NCBI GenBank assembly: GCA_024195265.1
Contig: JAJLRJ010000010.1
Coordinates: 17,858,193-17,922,192 of the forward strand
Length of the DNA: 64,000 bases
Origin: Dendrophyllia cribrosa
Taxonomy: Eukaryota > Cnidaria > Anthozoa > Scleractinia > Dendrophylliidae
Direction: 5' to 3'
Shown: positions 37,973 through 48,169 of the stretch, piece by piece
How the letters are laid out: every line of letters starts with the position of its first letter
Position numbering within the stretch: the stretch's first letter is position 1
Program-made: the position numbers and the translations under genes
Notes under the pieces: model-generated
Database searches by the model: none
What the model saw: the letters and a program-made list of their open reading frames with translations, nothing else
What the model was told of the DNA's origin: nothing

Positions 37973-39430
37973 ATGGCAGAAGACGAATATGATCCTTGGG
38001 AAGACTGGGACATAGACCACAATGATGACGATGACGACGAACAAGAAGTTGACACAACAACACCTTTTCAACCAGGCGGCACATCCACTCCATACCATGG
38101 CGGTGAGCAGCATGAAATGCATACAATGCCTCGCGAAGAAAGTGGGCAACCTTATCAACCAGGTGCTGCATCCACCCCATATCATGGCGGTGAACAACAT
38201 GAAATGCATACAATGTCTCGCGAAGAAAGTGGGCTGCCAGGTGACCCTGAAACCGTCCCTCTGCTTGGAGAAATCATAGACGGAAATGAAAAAGCAGAGA
38301 TAATCGATAAAGCCATTGACTGGATCAAAAAGAAGTTTCCAAAAGTAAACATCGCGAAATTAGGACCAATTGATTTTGGTAAAAAACCAGCAAATTCTGG
38401 CAAAATAGTTTCCTTGGGGCCAAAGGGCGGCGAATCTCTTATTTTCAAGCGAGATGGGAGCTTTCTTAAATCGTTCACAGACAAGTTCAAAACATCCCTT
38501 GGCCCAAGTGCTGAAGAGCTTGTCTCTGAAGACAATGCATCAATAAGGGAAGAAAGACAAAGACTGAAGGAGGAAGAAAAACAACTGAAGGAGAATGAAA
38601 GGGTTGCCGTGGAAAAACAACGAAAAGCAAATGAGGTGCAAAACCTCAGAAACAAAATTGAGCAAACTCAAGCGAGGGTGGAGGCTCTGGAGCAAGAAGA
38701 CGGTTCAATAGTTGAAAATCAAGCCGAGATAGACCGCCTAAAACTGGTGGAAAAGAATCTTCAACGGGATCTTAAAAATGAGGAAAAAGAATTAGGGGCC
38801 CTGCAAAAAATACAAAAACAACGAACCCAAAAACAGGCAAAGGTGGACAAAAGAAGAACACGCCTTTCTGAGAAAACAAGAGAAAGAAATGAAGTTGAAG
38901 CAGGGCTAAACTCAACTAAACCCCTTGATGAGTTAAACGAAAGAGAAGTCGAGCTTGAACAGCAGAACGCTGAAGACAGACGCGTCATAGAGGATGAGAA
39001 CACGTCTCCCTCTGACAGAGCACCCGCGGAAGACCGGGTTGCTGAACGTGAAGAAGAGCTGGCAAGGCTCAGAACACAGGTTCAAGAAAGGGAACAAGCC
39101 CTGTCTTTGAGACAGAGGGTCAGAGAAATCTTCAAGAAATACGGATGGACCCTGCAAGCGATTGTTCTGACAGCTGGCATTACCATCAGCGCTGTGGTAC
39201 TCGCCACCTTGAACGGCCTGGCAAGGGCCACCAAGGCTATTGGAAATGGGCTTAAAGAGCTTGGCAAAAAGGCAGCCAGCGCGTTGCCTGGCCTCATTGG
39301 CTCAATTGTGAGCTTCATCTTCAAAGCGGCTGGGTCGGTCATCTCCTTTCTGGGTGAACACGCCTGGCTGCTCATCCTTGCCGTGGTGGCCTTCCTTGTT
39401 GAAAGGATCACCAAGCGTTCGAAGTCTTGA
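37973..39430 (+). CDS. Coiled-coil protein with C-terminal membrane helices (B)
   Basis: 485 residues from ATG 37973. Very acidic N-terminus (EDEYDPWEDWDID, then an Asp run). Then comes a twofold repeat, GGTSTPYHGGEQHEMHTM and a second similar copy 23 residues on. A globular part and a long coiled coil (about 180-380) follow, then the hydrophobic helices shared with A (WTLQAIVLTAGITISAVV, AWLLILAVVAFLVERI). The C-terminal half matches A closely while the N-terminal third does not, so the exposed end evolves fast. Intact. Confidence 0.7.
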   Translation: MAEDEYDPWEDWDIDHNDDDDDEQEVDTTTPFQPGGTSTPYHGGEQHEMHTMPREESGQPYQPGAASTPYHGGEQHEMHTMSREESGLPGDPETVPLLGEIIDGNEKAEIIDKAIDWIKKKFPKVNIAKLGPIDFGKKPANSGKIVSLGPKGGESLIFKRDGSFLKSFTDKFKTSLGPSAEELVSEDNASIREERQRLKEEEKQLKENERVAVEKQRKANEVQNLRNKIEQTQARVEALEQEDGSIVENQAEIDRLKLVEKNLQRDLKNEEKELGALQKIQKQRTQKQAKVDKRRTRLSEKTRERNEVEAGLNSTKPLDELNEREVELEQQNAEDRRVIEDENTSPSDRAPAEDRVAEREEELARLRTQVQEREQALSLRQRVREIFKKYGWTLQAIVLTAGITISAVVLATLNGLARATKAIGNGLKELGKKAASALPGLIGSIVSFIFKAAGSVISFLGEHAWLLILAVVAFLVERITKRSKS

Positions 39431-39434
39431 AGAC

Positions 39435-41261
39435 TTATCTTAACCAAACGAAAAGCCCTGCCAAAGAAAGCGCACCCACAGCAACGACTGCCTTGGAGAC
39501 GTGATGCGGGTCGGGCTGTGGTGTGGGGGTGGGGGTTTGGGCTGGTTGTGGTGTGGGTGTGGGTGTTGGTTGTGGTGTGGGTGTGGCTGGGGCTGTGGCT
39601 GTGGCGATGCCCTGTGCCTGTGTAGCCTGGAGATGTATCGGGTTTGATGGGTGACTGTTTGGTGGATTAATCTTTGTCGGGCCACCGTCCATGTGGCGAA
39701 GGGAGGCTTTTTTTGTGCCAAGATTAACACCACTGTTCACGCCCAGCTTCATCCCTTGCGTTGCCTCCTGTAGATTATTGTTATACCCGATCACGCTCTC
39801 TGTGTTGATGATCATGCGTGATGGCATGAGCCAGCTTCCGGTGCTGTCGCAAAGTCTAAGCGCACTTTCGTTGCTTGGATAGCAAGCTGGTATCGCTGTA
39901 CGCTTGTTGCGATGTCGTTTAGTATTATGACCTCCTCTAGATGGGTGAGGAATACTCTCTGCGTTTCGAACGCCCGGCCTCCTTTTCCAATAATGCTGCT
40001 GCGGGTTTTGGCCTGTGAACCAAGAATGCAGTACACAAAGGCCTCGATTGATTGGTTCATACGCGCGAGCCCTGGCTGTGTCAGCCCCCTGTGCGTAATT
40101 TGGCACAAAGTGCTCGAACTGGGTGTCCGCCCCTTGATCGTTGCGGACGTAAGTTATTCCATTGGCTTTAAAGTTGGGGTCTTTTCTGTCAGTGACGCGC
40201 TCATCATCGAACAGAGCTAGATCAGAGTCTGGATAAGTGTAATCGGTAGAGATGGGGCCCTCTCCATAAGCCCAAATGTAGACATTCCCAAGCCTGTGGT
40301 TCTTGCCATATGTGAACCGGAAGTCAGAACTGGGGTCGATGCCGAACTCGATGCAAAGCTTCTTGTATGCGTCGATGTTATACTTGTTGTCTTTCTGGTT
40401 AAATGGGGGGTCGTCTGGCAAAGCACTCACGCTTTGTTCCCCACCCATCTGGTAGAGTATTCGCCTTGTTGTGAAATAAACGTGAAACCGGTAAAACGAC
40501 TGGAGCTGTGTGGTTAGAGATAGACTTGAGTTCTTATCGAAGAGAATGTCACGCGAGATTCCACAGCCGGTTGTTGCACACCACAGGGCGAAGGAGAGTT
40601 GTTGTGGCCAAAAGCTCATATGAGGACCACCCATCCACTTTCGGCCGTATTTGGCGGTTGTGAAGGATATCTGTGTGTCCCTGAAGATATTTCTGTATTT
40701 CGTTGTGAAATACTCAGTTGGAGTGACGTAGATCCTTTGCTCTTTGTCATTCAAGATTGCGCCAATCATCATGTCTTTGTCTATTGTGGTGAAGAAAGCA
40801 ATGGCCGGGATTGACTTTTCTGGTTGACCCAACGATAACTGATAAGGGAAACCACCATCATAGACAAGGCCAAGAGCGTCTCTTTCGGCGCCAGTCCAAT
40901 CTTTGTGGGCTATTTCTGTGATTAGCCCCCAGGAGCCAGGGCCCTTTTTGTAAAGCACTTCCCCCGTGGCTGTTTTGTGGTCGTCACCAAACTCTACTTG
41001 CACTTCAAAGTGTGACATATCGGCGCGAGGGAAACGCTTTTTGAAGTCTGAGAGCGCCTTGGCCTTGGCCGCGGCAGAGAGCTTGGCAGCCTCCGGCGAA
41101 CTCAACCAAGCCATTTCAGGATCTGGGTGTGGCTTTGGCGCGACATGAGTATAGGCGTTTGGAGGCGAATAAAAAGGAGGTGGGGGTCCGTAATTGTGTC
41201 CGCCGATGGAGATGCCAAGATTTGAATTAGGATTAAATCCACCAGGCTGTCTGCCAAACAT
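39435..41261 (-). CDS. Large membrane-anchored virion-type protein with a shifted internal window (B)
   Basis: 608 residues, open throughout. Pro/Gly/Tyr-rich start (GGHNYGPPPPFYS), a helical Ala/Lys-rich part, beta-rich middle with MGGPHMSFWPQQL and WCATTGCGIS, then a Thr-Pro repeat tail and one terminal hydrophobic helix (AVVAVGALSLAGLFVW). Between about 40100 and 39850 roughly 80 residues are translated in a different frame from A: two opposite indels cancel out. The replaced stretch is basic and low in structure, so the protein is probably impaired. Counterpart of A 19315-21090. Function unknown. Confidence 0.75.
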   Translation of the reverse strand: MFGRQPGGFNPNSNLGISIGGHNYGPPPPFYSPPNAYTHVAPKPHPDPEMAWLSSPEAAKLSAAAKAKALSDFKKRFPRADMSHFEVQVEFGDDHKTATGEVLYKKGPGSWGLITEIAHKDWTGAERDALGLVYDGGFPYQLSLGQPEKSIPAIAFFTTIDKDMMIGAILNDKEQRIYVTPTEYFTTKYRNIFRDTQISFTTAKYGRKWMGGPHMSFWPQQLSFALWCATTGCGISRDILFDKNSSLSLTTQLQSFYRFHVYFTTRRILYQMGGEQSVSALPDDPPFNQKDNKYNIDAYKKLCIEFGIDPSSDFRFTYGKNHRLGNVYIWAYGEGPISTDYTYPDSDLALFDDERVTDRKDPNFKANGITYVRNDQGADTQFEHFVPNYAQGADTARARAYEPINRGLCVLHSWFTGQNPQQHYWKRRPGVRNAESIPHPSRGGHNTKRHRNKRTAIPACYPSNESALRLCDSTGSWLMPSRMIINTESVIGYNNNLQEATQGMKLGVNSGVNLGTKKASLRHMDGGPTKINPPNSHPSNPIHLQATQAQGIATATAPATPTPQPTPTPTPQPAQTPTPTPQPDPHHVSKAVVAVGALSLAGLFVWLR

Positions 41262-41313
41262 GATTGTATATAATTATAATTATAAAATGTGTAATTATAT
41301 ACTCGCATCTGTC

Positions 41314-41979
41314 ATGGTTGTGTTAACAATTGTCACGGCTTCGAACCCTCACACGATCTATTTCGACCACCCACTACCGAGGCCCAATTACATCCGGCTT
41401 GTCTCTTGCTCAATTTTCAACTCGTGGGATACTTTGAAAGAAGAAGCACACATTTCACCAACAACCCCCACTAGTAGTTCACGTGGTGCAACCTTACTTC
41501 CAGGGCATCACACCCTTGAGAGTTTAGCGAAAGAATTTGAAAACCTAAAAACCTATAACAGCAATTTAAATCTAACAATCGAAACAAAGGCGCCATACGG
41601 AGCCATGGTCATTCATAATAACGGCAGCAGTGTGACGCTTAGTAACAATCTGGCAGCATTGCTTGGCATAAGACCTGTATTGATGTTTATAACTTTCGCC
41701 AAACGTTTAAGGGCACCAAGCACTTACTTCATCCATTGTGATCTGGTCGATAAAGAACAAAACCTACTCAATGGTAAGCCTTCGACAGTTTTGGCTCGGT
41801 TTGATATTCGTGGAAAAGCTTTTGAGAAAATTCTCTACGAGACAACACAGCAGAACGTCTTGCGTGACGTCTCGTCTAGTGATTATGTAAACAGCATAAC
41901 ACTGTCAGTGAAGGATGAGAACAATGACCTCTTTAACTTCAATGACGCGCCTTTGGAATTTGAAATCGAGATAAATTAA
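41314..41979 (+). CDS. Probable penton-like / minor capsid protein (B)
   Basis: 221 residues from ATG 41314. Starts VVLTIVTASNPHTIYFDHP, nearly the same as A, then diverges strongly in the middle (residues about 35-125). It becomes alike again from STYFIHCDLVDKEQN to the end (NSITLSVKDENNDLFNF). A variable centre between conserved ends suggests an exposed loop or receptor-facing part on a conserved strand framework; that is inference. Intact. Confidence 0.5.
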   Translation: MVVLTIVTASNPHTIYFDHPLPRPNYIRLVSCSIFNSWDTLKEEAHISPTTPTSSSRGATLLPGHHTLESLAKEFENLKTYNSNLNLTIETKAPYGAMVIHNNGSSVTLSNNLAALLGIRPVLMFITFAKRLRAPSTYFIHCDLVDKEQNLLNGKPSTVLARFDIRGKAFEKILYETTQQNVLRDVSSSDYVNSITLSVKDENNDLFNFNDAPLEFEIEIN

Positions 41980-42000
41980 AATCATATATATACCCACACC

Positions 42001-42684
42001 ATGAGTTCTGCCAATGTGCTGCCATCGGCCCCCGAATACAGCCATACACAAAAGATATACCCTGACCTTGGGATCACTCAAATCAATGCAGAAGATTTCC
42101 GGCTCAAAAAGATCTCTGACTTGCTTAAAGAGCTGTCTGACGAAGCCGAGCATTACCGTCAGGTCGCAAAAAAATATAAACGAACCCAATCCTTAGTTCA
42201 TTACTAGGCGGTTGGCCTTGGGTCGCTTTCTGTTGGGCTGTCATCAGGGGCCCTTGCCACTGCATTGACTGGGTTCGAAATTATTGCAAGTCCAGCACTT
42301 GCCGGCGTCGCGACCCTCTGTGGGCTGTCCTCTGTTGGGTTTACAGCTGCCAACAAGCGATTAGAGCGTAAAGTGACCAAACACGAGAATATCTACACAC
42401 TGGCCCTGGCTAAACGCAACTCTGTCTATGAACTGGTCTCAAAGGCTCTGGAAGACAAGAGGATCAGTGATGCAGAATTCGCCATAATTACTCGTGAGGT
42501 GGAAAAATATCACGAACTCAAAGCTGCAATCAGGGATGGTGTTAGGGCTAAAAAAAACGTTGGCATTCAAACACAAGCGCCAGACCTCGAGAAACTCAAA
42601 AAGGAACTTCGCAAGGAAGTCACACAAGAAATTCAAAAAAAGATACTTCTCGCCGCAGCCTCCAAATCCGATTTGAGAGATTAA
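42001..42684 (+). pseudogene. Two-helix membrane / coiled-coil protein, nonsense (B)
   Basis: Homologue of A 17867-18562. Frame open from ATG 42001 to a TAG at 42205-42207, where A has a sense codon (TCG). The same frame then continues through the hydrophobic part and the C-terminal helices to 42684 (KSDLRD). One base change explains the break. Box catatatataccc 5 bases before the ATG is intact. Confidence 0.75.
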
Positions 42685-42762
42685 ACTCGGGCTTTACTCT
42701 CTACATTTCTAAGGATAAATCATTTGCGCCCAATTGAATACATAACCCGGCTGTGTACAACC

Positions 42763-43455
42763 ATGGAGAAGTTCGCTAAACAACTGGCTGATGTTCGGTC
42801 CTTGGACATTAAAGGCGAATACAAAGCCAAACTCGATGAGCTTGATAAAGAATACAAATTTATCCTCCTGCGCTCACTCGAAAGCTACACCAAGGAAATA
42901 CGGCGTTCAAACCTGTCAGAACGCCTTCATATCATCAAGGAGTATCTTTCTCCCGAGGCACAATATGCCCAACACTCACCTTTCACCCTTGTGAATGAAA
43001 GGACAAAATTTTGCCAAAACTGCAAAGGCAAATTAAACCTCAGGATGTTTTCATCAGAACTTTGCTGTGAGGACTGCGGACTCTTAGAGCCTCTGGATGG
43101 TGTGACCTTCGATTACAACGGGCTCTATGGTGGTGATTACGCAATTACCAAAAAAAGAATGACCACCAAACACTACAACTTCAAAAGCTATCTCAACAAA
43201 CATCTGAAAATTTGTGAACACCACGTCTGCTTGTCCAATGATGAAATACAACATGCAAATGATTCTTTCAAATTCATCGAAGAACATCTACCGAAAAGAA
43301 TCTCCATGCCCTTTGTGGCCCACAAAATCTTGGATGCGATAAAAGGGCCACAACGGCTTGTCAATTACTTCTGGCTGCAAGTCCCAGAAAAATCAATGTG
43401 GAAGCACGAACAAAGCTGGAAGATCATGCTTGAAAAGATGGATCACGTTGAGTGA
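42763..43455 (+). CDS. VLTF3-like factor, internally shortened (B)
   Basis: 230 residues from ATG 42763. N-terminal helices (KLDELDKEYKFILLRS), a zinc ribbon CQNC...CCEDC, the KHYNFKSYL segment, and a C-terminal region LSNDEIQHANDSFKFIEEHLP...FVAHKILDAI. Compared with A about 65 residues between the Tyr-Asn-Phe segment and LSNDEI are missing in frame, including the ILKKIK region. It may be a degraded or a streamlined form. It overlaps the exonuclease end by 13 bp in convergent orientation, as in A. Confidence 0.55.
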   Translation: MEKFAKQLADVRSLDIKGEYKAKLDELDKEYKFILLRSLESYTKEIRRSNLSERLHIIKEYLSPEAQYAQHSPFTLVNERTKFCQNCKGKLNLRMFSSELCCEDCGLLEPLDGVTFDYNGLYGGDYAITKKRMTTKHYNFKSYLNKHLKICEHHVCLSNDEIQHANDSFKFIEEHLPKRISMPFVAHKILDAIKGPQRLVNYFWLQVPEKSMWKHEQSWKIMLEKMDHVE

Positions 43456-44543
43456 GCACTGCCCACTTTTGAGAGTAAGAAGGCTTCCATAACTGCACTG
43501 TCATCAACCAAATTGTTTGGATAGGTTTCGACAGGGGTGGTTTGTTTTTGTTTTGACAAATTTTCATGGAAGCTGTTGACTGATTCCTGAATGCCATCCA
43601 AGAAATTTGGTTGTTTTGTTTCCCAAATTTCTGTTATGTCTAGCAGCTTCCATGCGAAGAAGGCTACTGCCTTATAATAGTTTGGGGGCCAGTCTTCACT
43701 GAATGTCATTCTGTCTATTTTCTTCAAAAAATCTATATCGTCTAGTTTCTGATCCTCAATATATGTCATATAAAACCAATTTCCGCTACACAAGATATCT
43801 CCCGATGAAATTCCTCTCATAATTTTTTCGAACATTGCTGTTGATTTTGTTGCACCGAGGTTAAGTAATTTTGTTTGACCTGGAAATAATTTTTGCTTGC
43901 AAGATAGAATGTAAATACCACAGGCGAGTGCTGATGGGTTTTTTGTTTTGTGTACAACCCCTTTGTTTGGCAAGGAATTGTGTTCAAGGCTAAGGCTAAG
44001 CTGCTTCAAAGAACACATTCTGAAATAGGCATCGACAAACAAGCCTTTGTTAACTCTCTCGCCACTGAGGGCAAGACCGGTTTGTATTTGATCACGGTAT
44101 TGTTTAGGAATTTTATTGGCTGTGATCTTTCTGGTGTAAGGGCACTTGAACTCTAACAAGGCTATCGTCTTGTCTTTGTGTGAGAAGTATCCGTCTGGAC
44201 TGCAAGTGACCTTCCCAAAGAGAGGGTGATCCTTTGCAAGATTTAGAGAGCCCTTATATCCGAAAACTTTGACAGAATGTTTCTTCTCAAAGTATTCACG
44301 GACTAGAGGTTCAAATAATGTGCCCCAAACGCAGGCCACATTGTTGCTCATATCGATGGGCTTTACTTTTTTGCGAATTAGGCTTGACTGGCTCTCAAAT
44401 GGCGAAGATCCTGTCAAGGCAGAGATCTCCGATGCACCGAGTGTGTTTTGTCTGGCTTTGACCCATTCTTCGCTCTTTTGGATCAGGCCTGTTTCACGCG
44501 ATTTCAGGAATCTCTTGAAAGCTTTCACGTTTGCCATTGCCAT
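43443..44543 (-). CDS. YqaJ-type viral exonuclease / recombinase (B)
   Basis: 366 residues, intact. Motifs of the lambda-exonuclease fold: KARQNTLGASEISALTG (about residues 27-43), Asp in TCSPDGYF, Glu and Lys in ALLEFKCPY, and YRDQIQTGLAL downstream. The C-terminal part is helical (FFAWKLLDITEI). Enzymes of this kind resect double-stranded DNA 5' to 3' and pair with annealing proteins during replication-linked recombination. The first four codons lie inside the terminal inverted repeat. Box gtttataccc about 12 bases before the ATG. Confidence 0.87.
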   Translation of the reverse strand: MAMANVKAFKRFLKSRETGLIQKSEEWVKARQNTLGASEISALTGSSPFESQSSLIRKKVKPIDMSNNVACVWGTLFEPLVREYFEKKHSVKVFGYKGSLNLAKDHPLFGKVTCSPDGYFSHKDKTIALLEFKCPYTRKITANKIPKQYRDQIQTGLALSGERVNKGLFVDAYFRMCSLKQLSLSLEHNSLPNKGVVHKTKNPSALACGIYILSCKQKLFPGQTKLLNLGATKSTAMFEKIMRGISSGDILCSGNWFYMTYIEDQKLDDIDFLKKIDRMTFSEDWPPNYYKAVAFFAWKLLDITEIWETKQPNFLDGIQESVNSFHENLSKQKQTTPVETYPNNLVDDSAVMEAFLLSKVGSAHST

Positions 44544-44820
44544 GTGGGTGGGTATAAACAGGGGTGGGGTTTCTTCAATTGGTGATCTCGTGCCGGATCA
44601 GCATTCACAAGCAACTGGGGGGGTGATCTCGTGCCGGATCAGCATTCTCAAGCAGTATGTAGTATAGGGCGTTGGGGCGTTCGGGACCACAAAAAATAAG
44701 CCCCCAAAGGCCCGAATTACCAACCCCCACGGATGAATGCAATGAATCCGGGGGGTGGGTAATTCGAGCCTTTGGGGGCTTATTTTTTGTGGTCCCGAAC
44801 CCCCGACGCCCTATACTACT
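44532..44820 (-). repeat. Polinton B right terminal inverted repeat with 162-bp palindrome
   Basis: The outer 162 bp (44659-44820) are self-complementary. The remainder holds two gctgatccggcacgagatcac copies, the promoter and the first codons of the exonuclease. It matches the left repeat inversely, with a few differences. Confidence 0.92.
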
Positions 44821-47800
44821 TGCCCCCCTGCAGGGCACTTTCGTACCTTTCCCAGCGAAGCTCGTTCTGCTTCTTGTTGACGCCCTTGGAGGACATCTTG
44901 GCCTCGCCGCTAGCCTCGTTTTCTACGTAATAGCACTTGCTGCACAGGGCGATGGCCCGTGTGCCTTCCTTCTCAAGCTTGAACAAGCCCGGCTCTCTGC
45001 CGCTCCACTTGTCCCACGCCAACCAATTCTTCTTCTCCGCCTCGAACTGGTCGCGAAGTTCCGGGCGAACGGCCTCTTCCAGAGTGTCGTGAGCAAGAGC
45101 GAAGTACATGCTGTCCGTGTCCATCTGGATGAGCCCGAAGTCGCGCCTGTCGATGAAGTAATCTAGGAAGTCGTAATAGCACTCCAGCATGCGGAGCTTG
45201 GCAAGATGGTACACAACAATGCCCACTTGAAAAGGGCGGTCGATTGTGACCTTTGGCTTGCGCAGCTCGATCTTGTAAGCATCTCCGATCTCTTCGAGAT
45301 CATCGAACAAGGGTGAGCGGAGATTCTTGTCGACCTCGTCCTCGTTAGTTGTGTACAACGTTCTTGTCTGGCGCTCCACGGCTTCGATGAACTTGCCGTA
45401 AGCACTGTTGCCAAGGAGCTTGAACACTTCAGCAAGCAGTGCCTTATCCTTGTCAGCGTCGCCTTTCCTTCGGTTGTCGGCGACCTCGCGAACGAACCAG
45501 TCGAAGAGCTTTTTAGGGTTGTAATCGATCGTGCGGTAGACTGCCGTGATCTTGAGCCCGCTGTTGAGATACCATTTCAAGAGGGGTGCGTAGATCAGCA
45601 TCTTTTTCGCTGACAGTACACCCAGAAGCTTTTTCTGGTCGGGAAAGCGGGTTCGGCCACTTTCTTGGAGGTATTCGTGCATATGCTGTGGAACGCATTC
45701 GTTAGGCACTGCTTGGTTGATGAAGAGCGGTGGAAACTCTTCGAACTTCTCCCACACCTCTCGAGGGACTTCGATGTCCACTTCCGCAAACCCGAACCAC
45801 CTGCCTGTATTCAGATTCATTTCAAGAACTCTCGCTGCCTGCTCCGGGTCATTGTAATGCACAACCTTCTCTTTACCACAGGGCATCTCCTGCAGCATCG
45901 TGCTTGGATAAAGGGAGTTAGCATCGAACCCCACAATCCGTTTCGTGATGCGGGCTAAGTCGTCTTTGTGAGAACGGATGCGGGTTTCGCCGCGCACGTG
46001 TTTGCGGGTGAAGACCAGGCTTGGGCCGCCAACCACAGCCCCCTTCAGCATGGCGTACGCTTCTGGGCCAGGGGCGTATAGGGCTGGAGCCTTGCGGCCT
46101 CTCAATGAGCCTCGCAAGACGTATTGCATTGATACTCCTGGCAAGGAGACCGCGTCTTTGAAGATGTCAACCCCGAGGCCCGTGTAAAAGCCCTTCATCG
46201 TTTGGAGAGCTTCGAGGAAGGGAGACACGTCTAGACTGTTGTAATACTCCAGCCAGTCTCCGAATGTCTTCATGCCTTCCTCGTGGAAGAGGCGATTGCA
46301 TTCTTCGTGCTCCTTGGGAGAAAGAACGAAGGCGTTTTTGAGTTGTGAATACCAGCACTCGTATGGGGGGAGACAAGGGTAATCCAGCTTGTCAGCGCTG
46401 TCAAACCACTCGTATGGGAGCCAGGACTTGGTCTGTGTCGCTCCATACGTCTTGACCCACTTGTCGTACGTGATGCCTGGGGCCAAATAATTCATGATGT
46501 CCAAGAACTTGTAGCTGGGAGTGTTGATGAACATGATGCGACCCTCTTTCTCCGCGGCGAAGACCCCGTTCTCTTGAGCGAAATGAGAAACAAAGTACTT
46601 GCGGATAAGCTTGAGATCGTAATGGCCTGAGTTGAAGCCGACCACAGGCACTTGGTTGCACCATTTGTCGATGAGCTTGAGTTGCTTCTCAGGAAGATTC
46701 TCAAGGTCTGGGGGCATATATTGGCCAGCCACATCCTCTCGGATGGCTGCGCTTGGCCGCTCCAGAGAGGCATAAAACAGCCCGATAAGCTCGTCAGGAT
46801 CTTTGGAGCAAATGTACTCAGGCTCAGGGTTCAACGTGTCGGCAGTGGAGACTGAGATAGGCACATGCTCGCTTTCATAAGAGAGATCGCGTGTCGGGCG
46901 AGCTGCCTTGGTCTTGTCCTGGTACGCTTCGAAGTCGTAGACGATCGCGTGGGGATATGTTTTGTTTCTTTTCTGTGGGCAACGGTCATTCCACCAGGGG
47001 GAAGGCTGTTCGTGTTCCCACCTTTCCACCACGTTGTACCCACCGTCTCGAAGCAACTGAGTTCGTTGCAGAGTCTTTTGGTAAGCAACCATCCTTGTGA
47101 TTGTATTGCCCCTTCGGTCAGTATAGACACCTTCGTCCCTCGTTCCCCCGGGGTAACATTCCTCGCAACCGTGCAAGAAACAACCGTGGAACTGGAAAAC
47201 TGTCTTGCTTTCTGGGTGATAGCCGTCGACTGGAGCCCCACAAATATAGCTCTCACCACCATGGCCACATCTGTGATGGTGGATGTGAATGTCACGCTGC
47301 TTCGTCTCCCACTCCAGCCAGCACACTGCCTTGACACCGAAACCGCCTTCTGAGTAAAAGGCTTTCTCAAAAGCTGACTCCGGAGGGAGGACACGTTTCC
47401 CGGGGCAGTCGATTTTGGTTTGGCCACGAGTACACGTCTTGGAGTGGCGCTTCAAGTTATCAGCCCGTGTGAACCTCCCGCCGCACTCGCCACAAGTGTA
47501 ATTGTTTGTGACTTTATTGATATTGGTGATCAAGAAGGAGTGGCCCGCATGAATACCGATAGTCATGGTTGAAGCGCCCACCTTGTCGTAATTCGCAGGG
47601 GTGTGAGATAAAATGAAGTCACCATTGGGGAGAACAAGATATGCGGCAATTCCTTGCTTGAAATGCATTTCGATTTTAGAGAAGTGCCGCAAATTTAGCT
47701 GGCCTCGAAGCCCCGGATAAACTGCGAAGAAGCTTTCCGCGAGTTCCCTGGTTCTGCGAGTGTTGTCCCTTTTATGAGCTCCCCAATGGACAGCCAAGCA

Positions 47801-48169
47801 ACGAAAGAGACAAAGATTGTCGTTGAAATTGTCAAGGGCAATGACTTCTCTTTTGTTGCGAATCCAATCAGGAAGACGTCCGAGTCCTATTTGCAAGGGT
47901 TGTCGATCCAGCACGACTTTAAGATCAAGCAGCACAGTGCGTTCGTAAACCCATTTGGTGTCAGGCCTGTTGAGTCTTGCGTTTTGAAGACGAAACTCTT
48001 CCTGGGCTTGCAGCCACTGTCGTGTCTCGGAAAGAGTAGCTAGCCAACGACTGTTGTGGTTGTTTTGATAAAACATTCTCAACTCCTCGGTTTCAGTGTT
48101 TCGTAACTCGAATGTGAAGCGTAAATTGATTTCGTGTCGTGTGTGAACATTTTGCTTGATTTTGTTCAA
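44821..48169 (-). pseudogene. Polinton A DNA polymerase (distinct lineage), cut by Polinton B
   Basis: About 1,115 codons up to the insertion, then only two B-derived codons and a TAG. Visible in order: NFNDNLCLFRCLA ... HAGHSF (OTU-like D..C..H pattern, about residues 113-210) and a C2H2-like finger CGECGGRF...HSKTC (about 224). Next a restriction-endonuclease-like segment DGYHPESKTVFQFHGC (about 314) and exonuclease motifs YDFEAY (about 410), NSGHYDLKLI and YNSLDVSP. Then palm motif A DANSLYPSTM, motif B LLGNSAYGKF and motif C QMDTDSMYF. Protein-primed family B type, but motif A and layout differ from B and C. The last 56 codons lie at 28103-28271. Confidence 0.93.

Larger units (their letters stand above)
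28272..44820. mobile_element. Polinton B, inserted in the polymerase gene of Polinton A
   Basis: 16,549 bp, starting AGTAGTATAGGG and ending with its complement, flanked by a 5-bp duplication TGCCC (28267-28271 and 44821-44825). Inverted repeats of 289 bp. Gene order matches A but reads in the opposite direction. Integrase, capsid protein, ATPase and exonuclease are intact; the polymerase, the 2-TM protein and a helical protein are broken. Confidence 0.95.

Noticed and set aside
36677..38209. 510-residue capsid frame starting at 38209
   Set aside because: The first 94 codons are antisense to the coiled-coil gene; the A homologue and promoter box place the start at 37927.
44816..44820. Normal C-terminus of the A polymerase at the TAG in 44816-44818
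   Set aside because: The stop and the last two codons come from Polinton B's palindrome; the true end is the fragment at 28103-28271.
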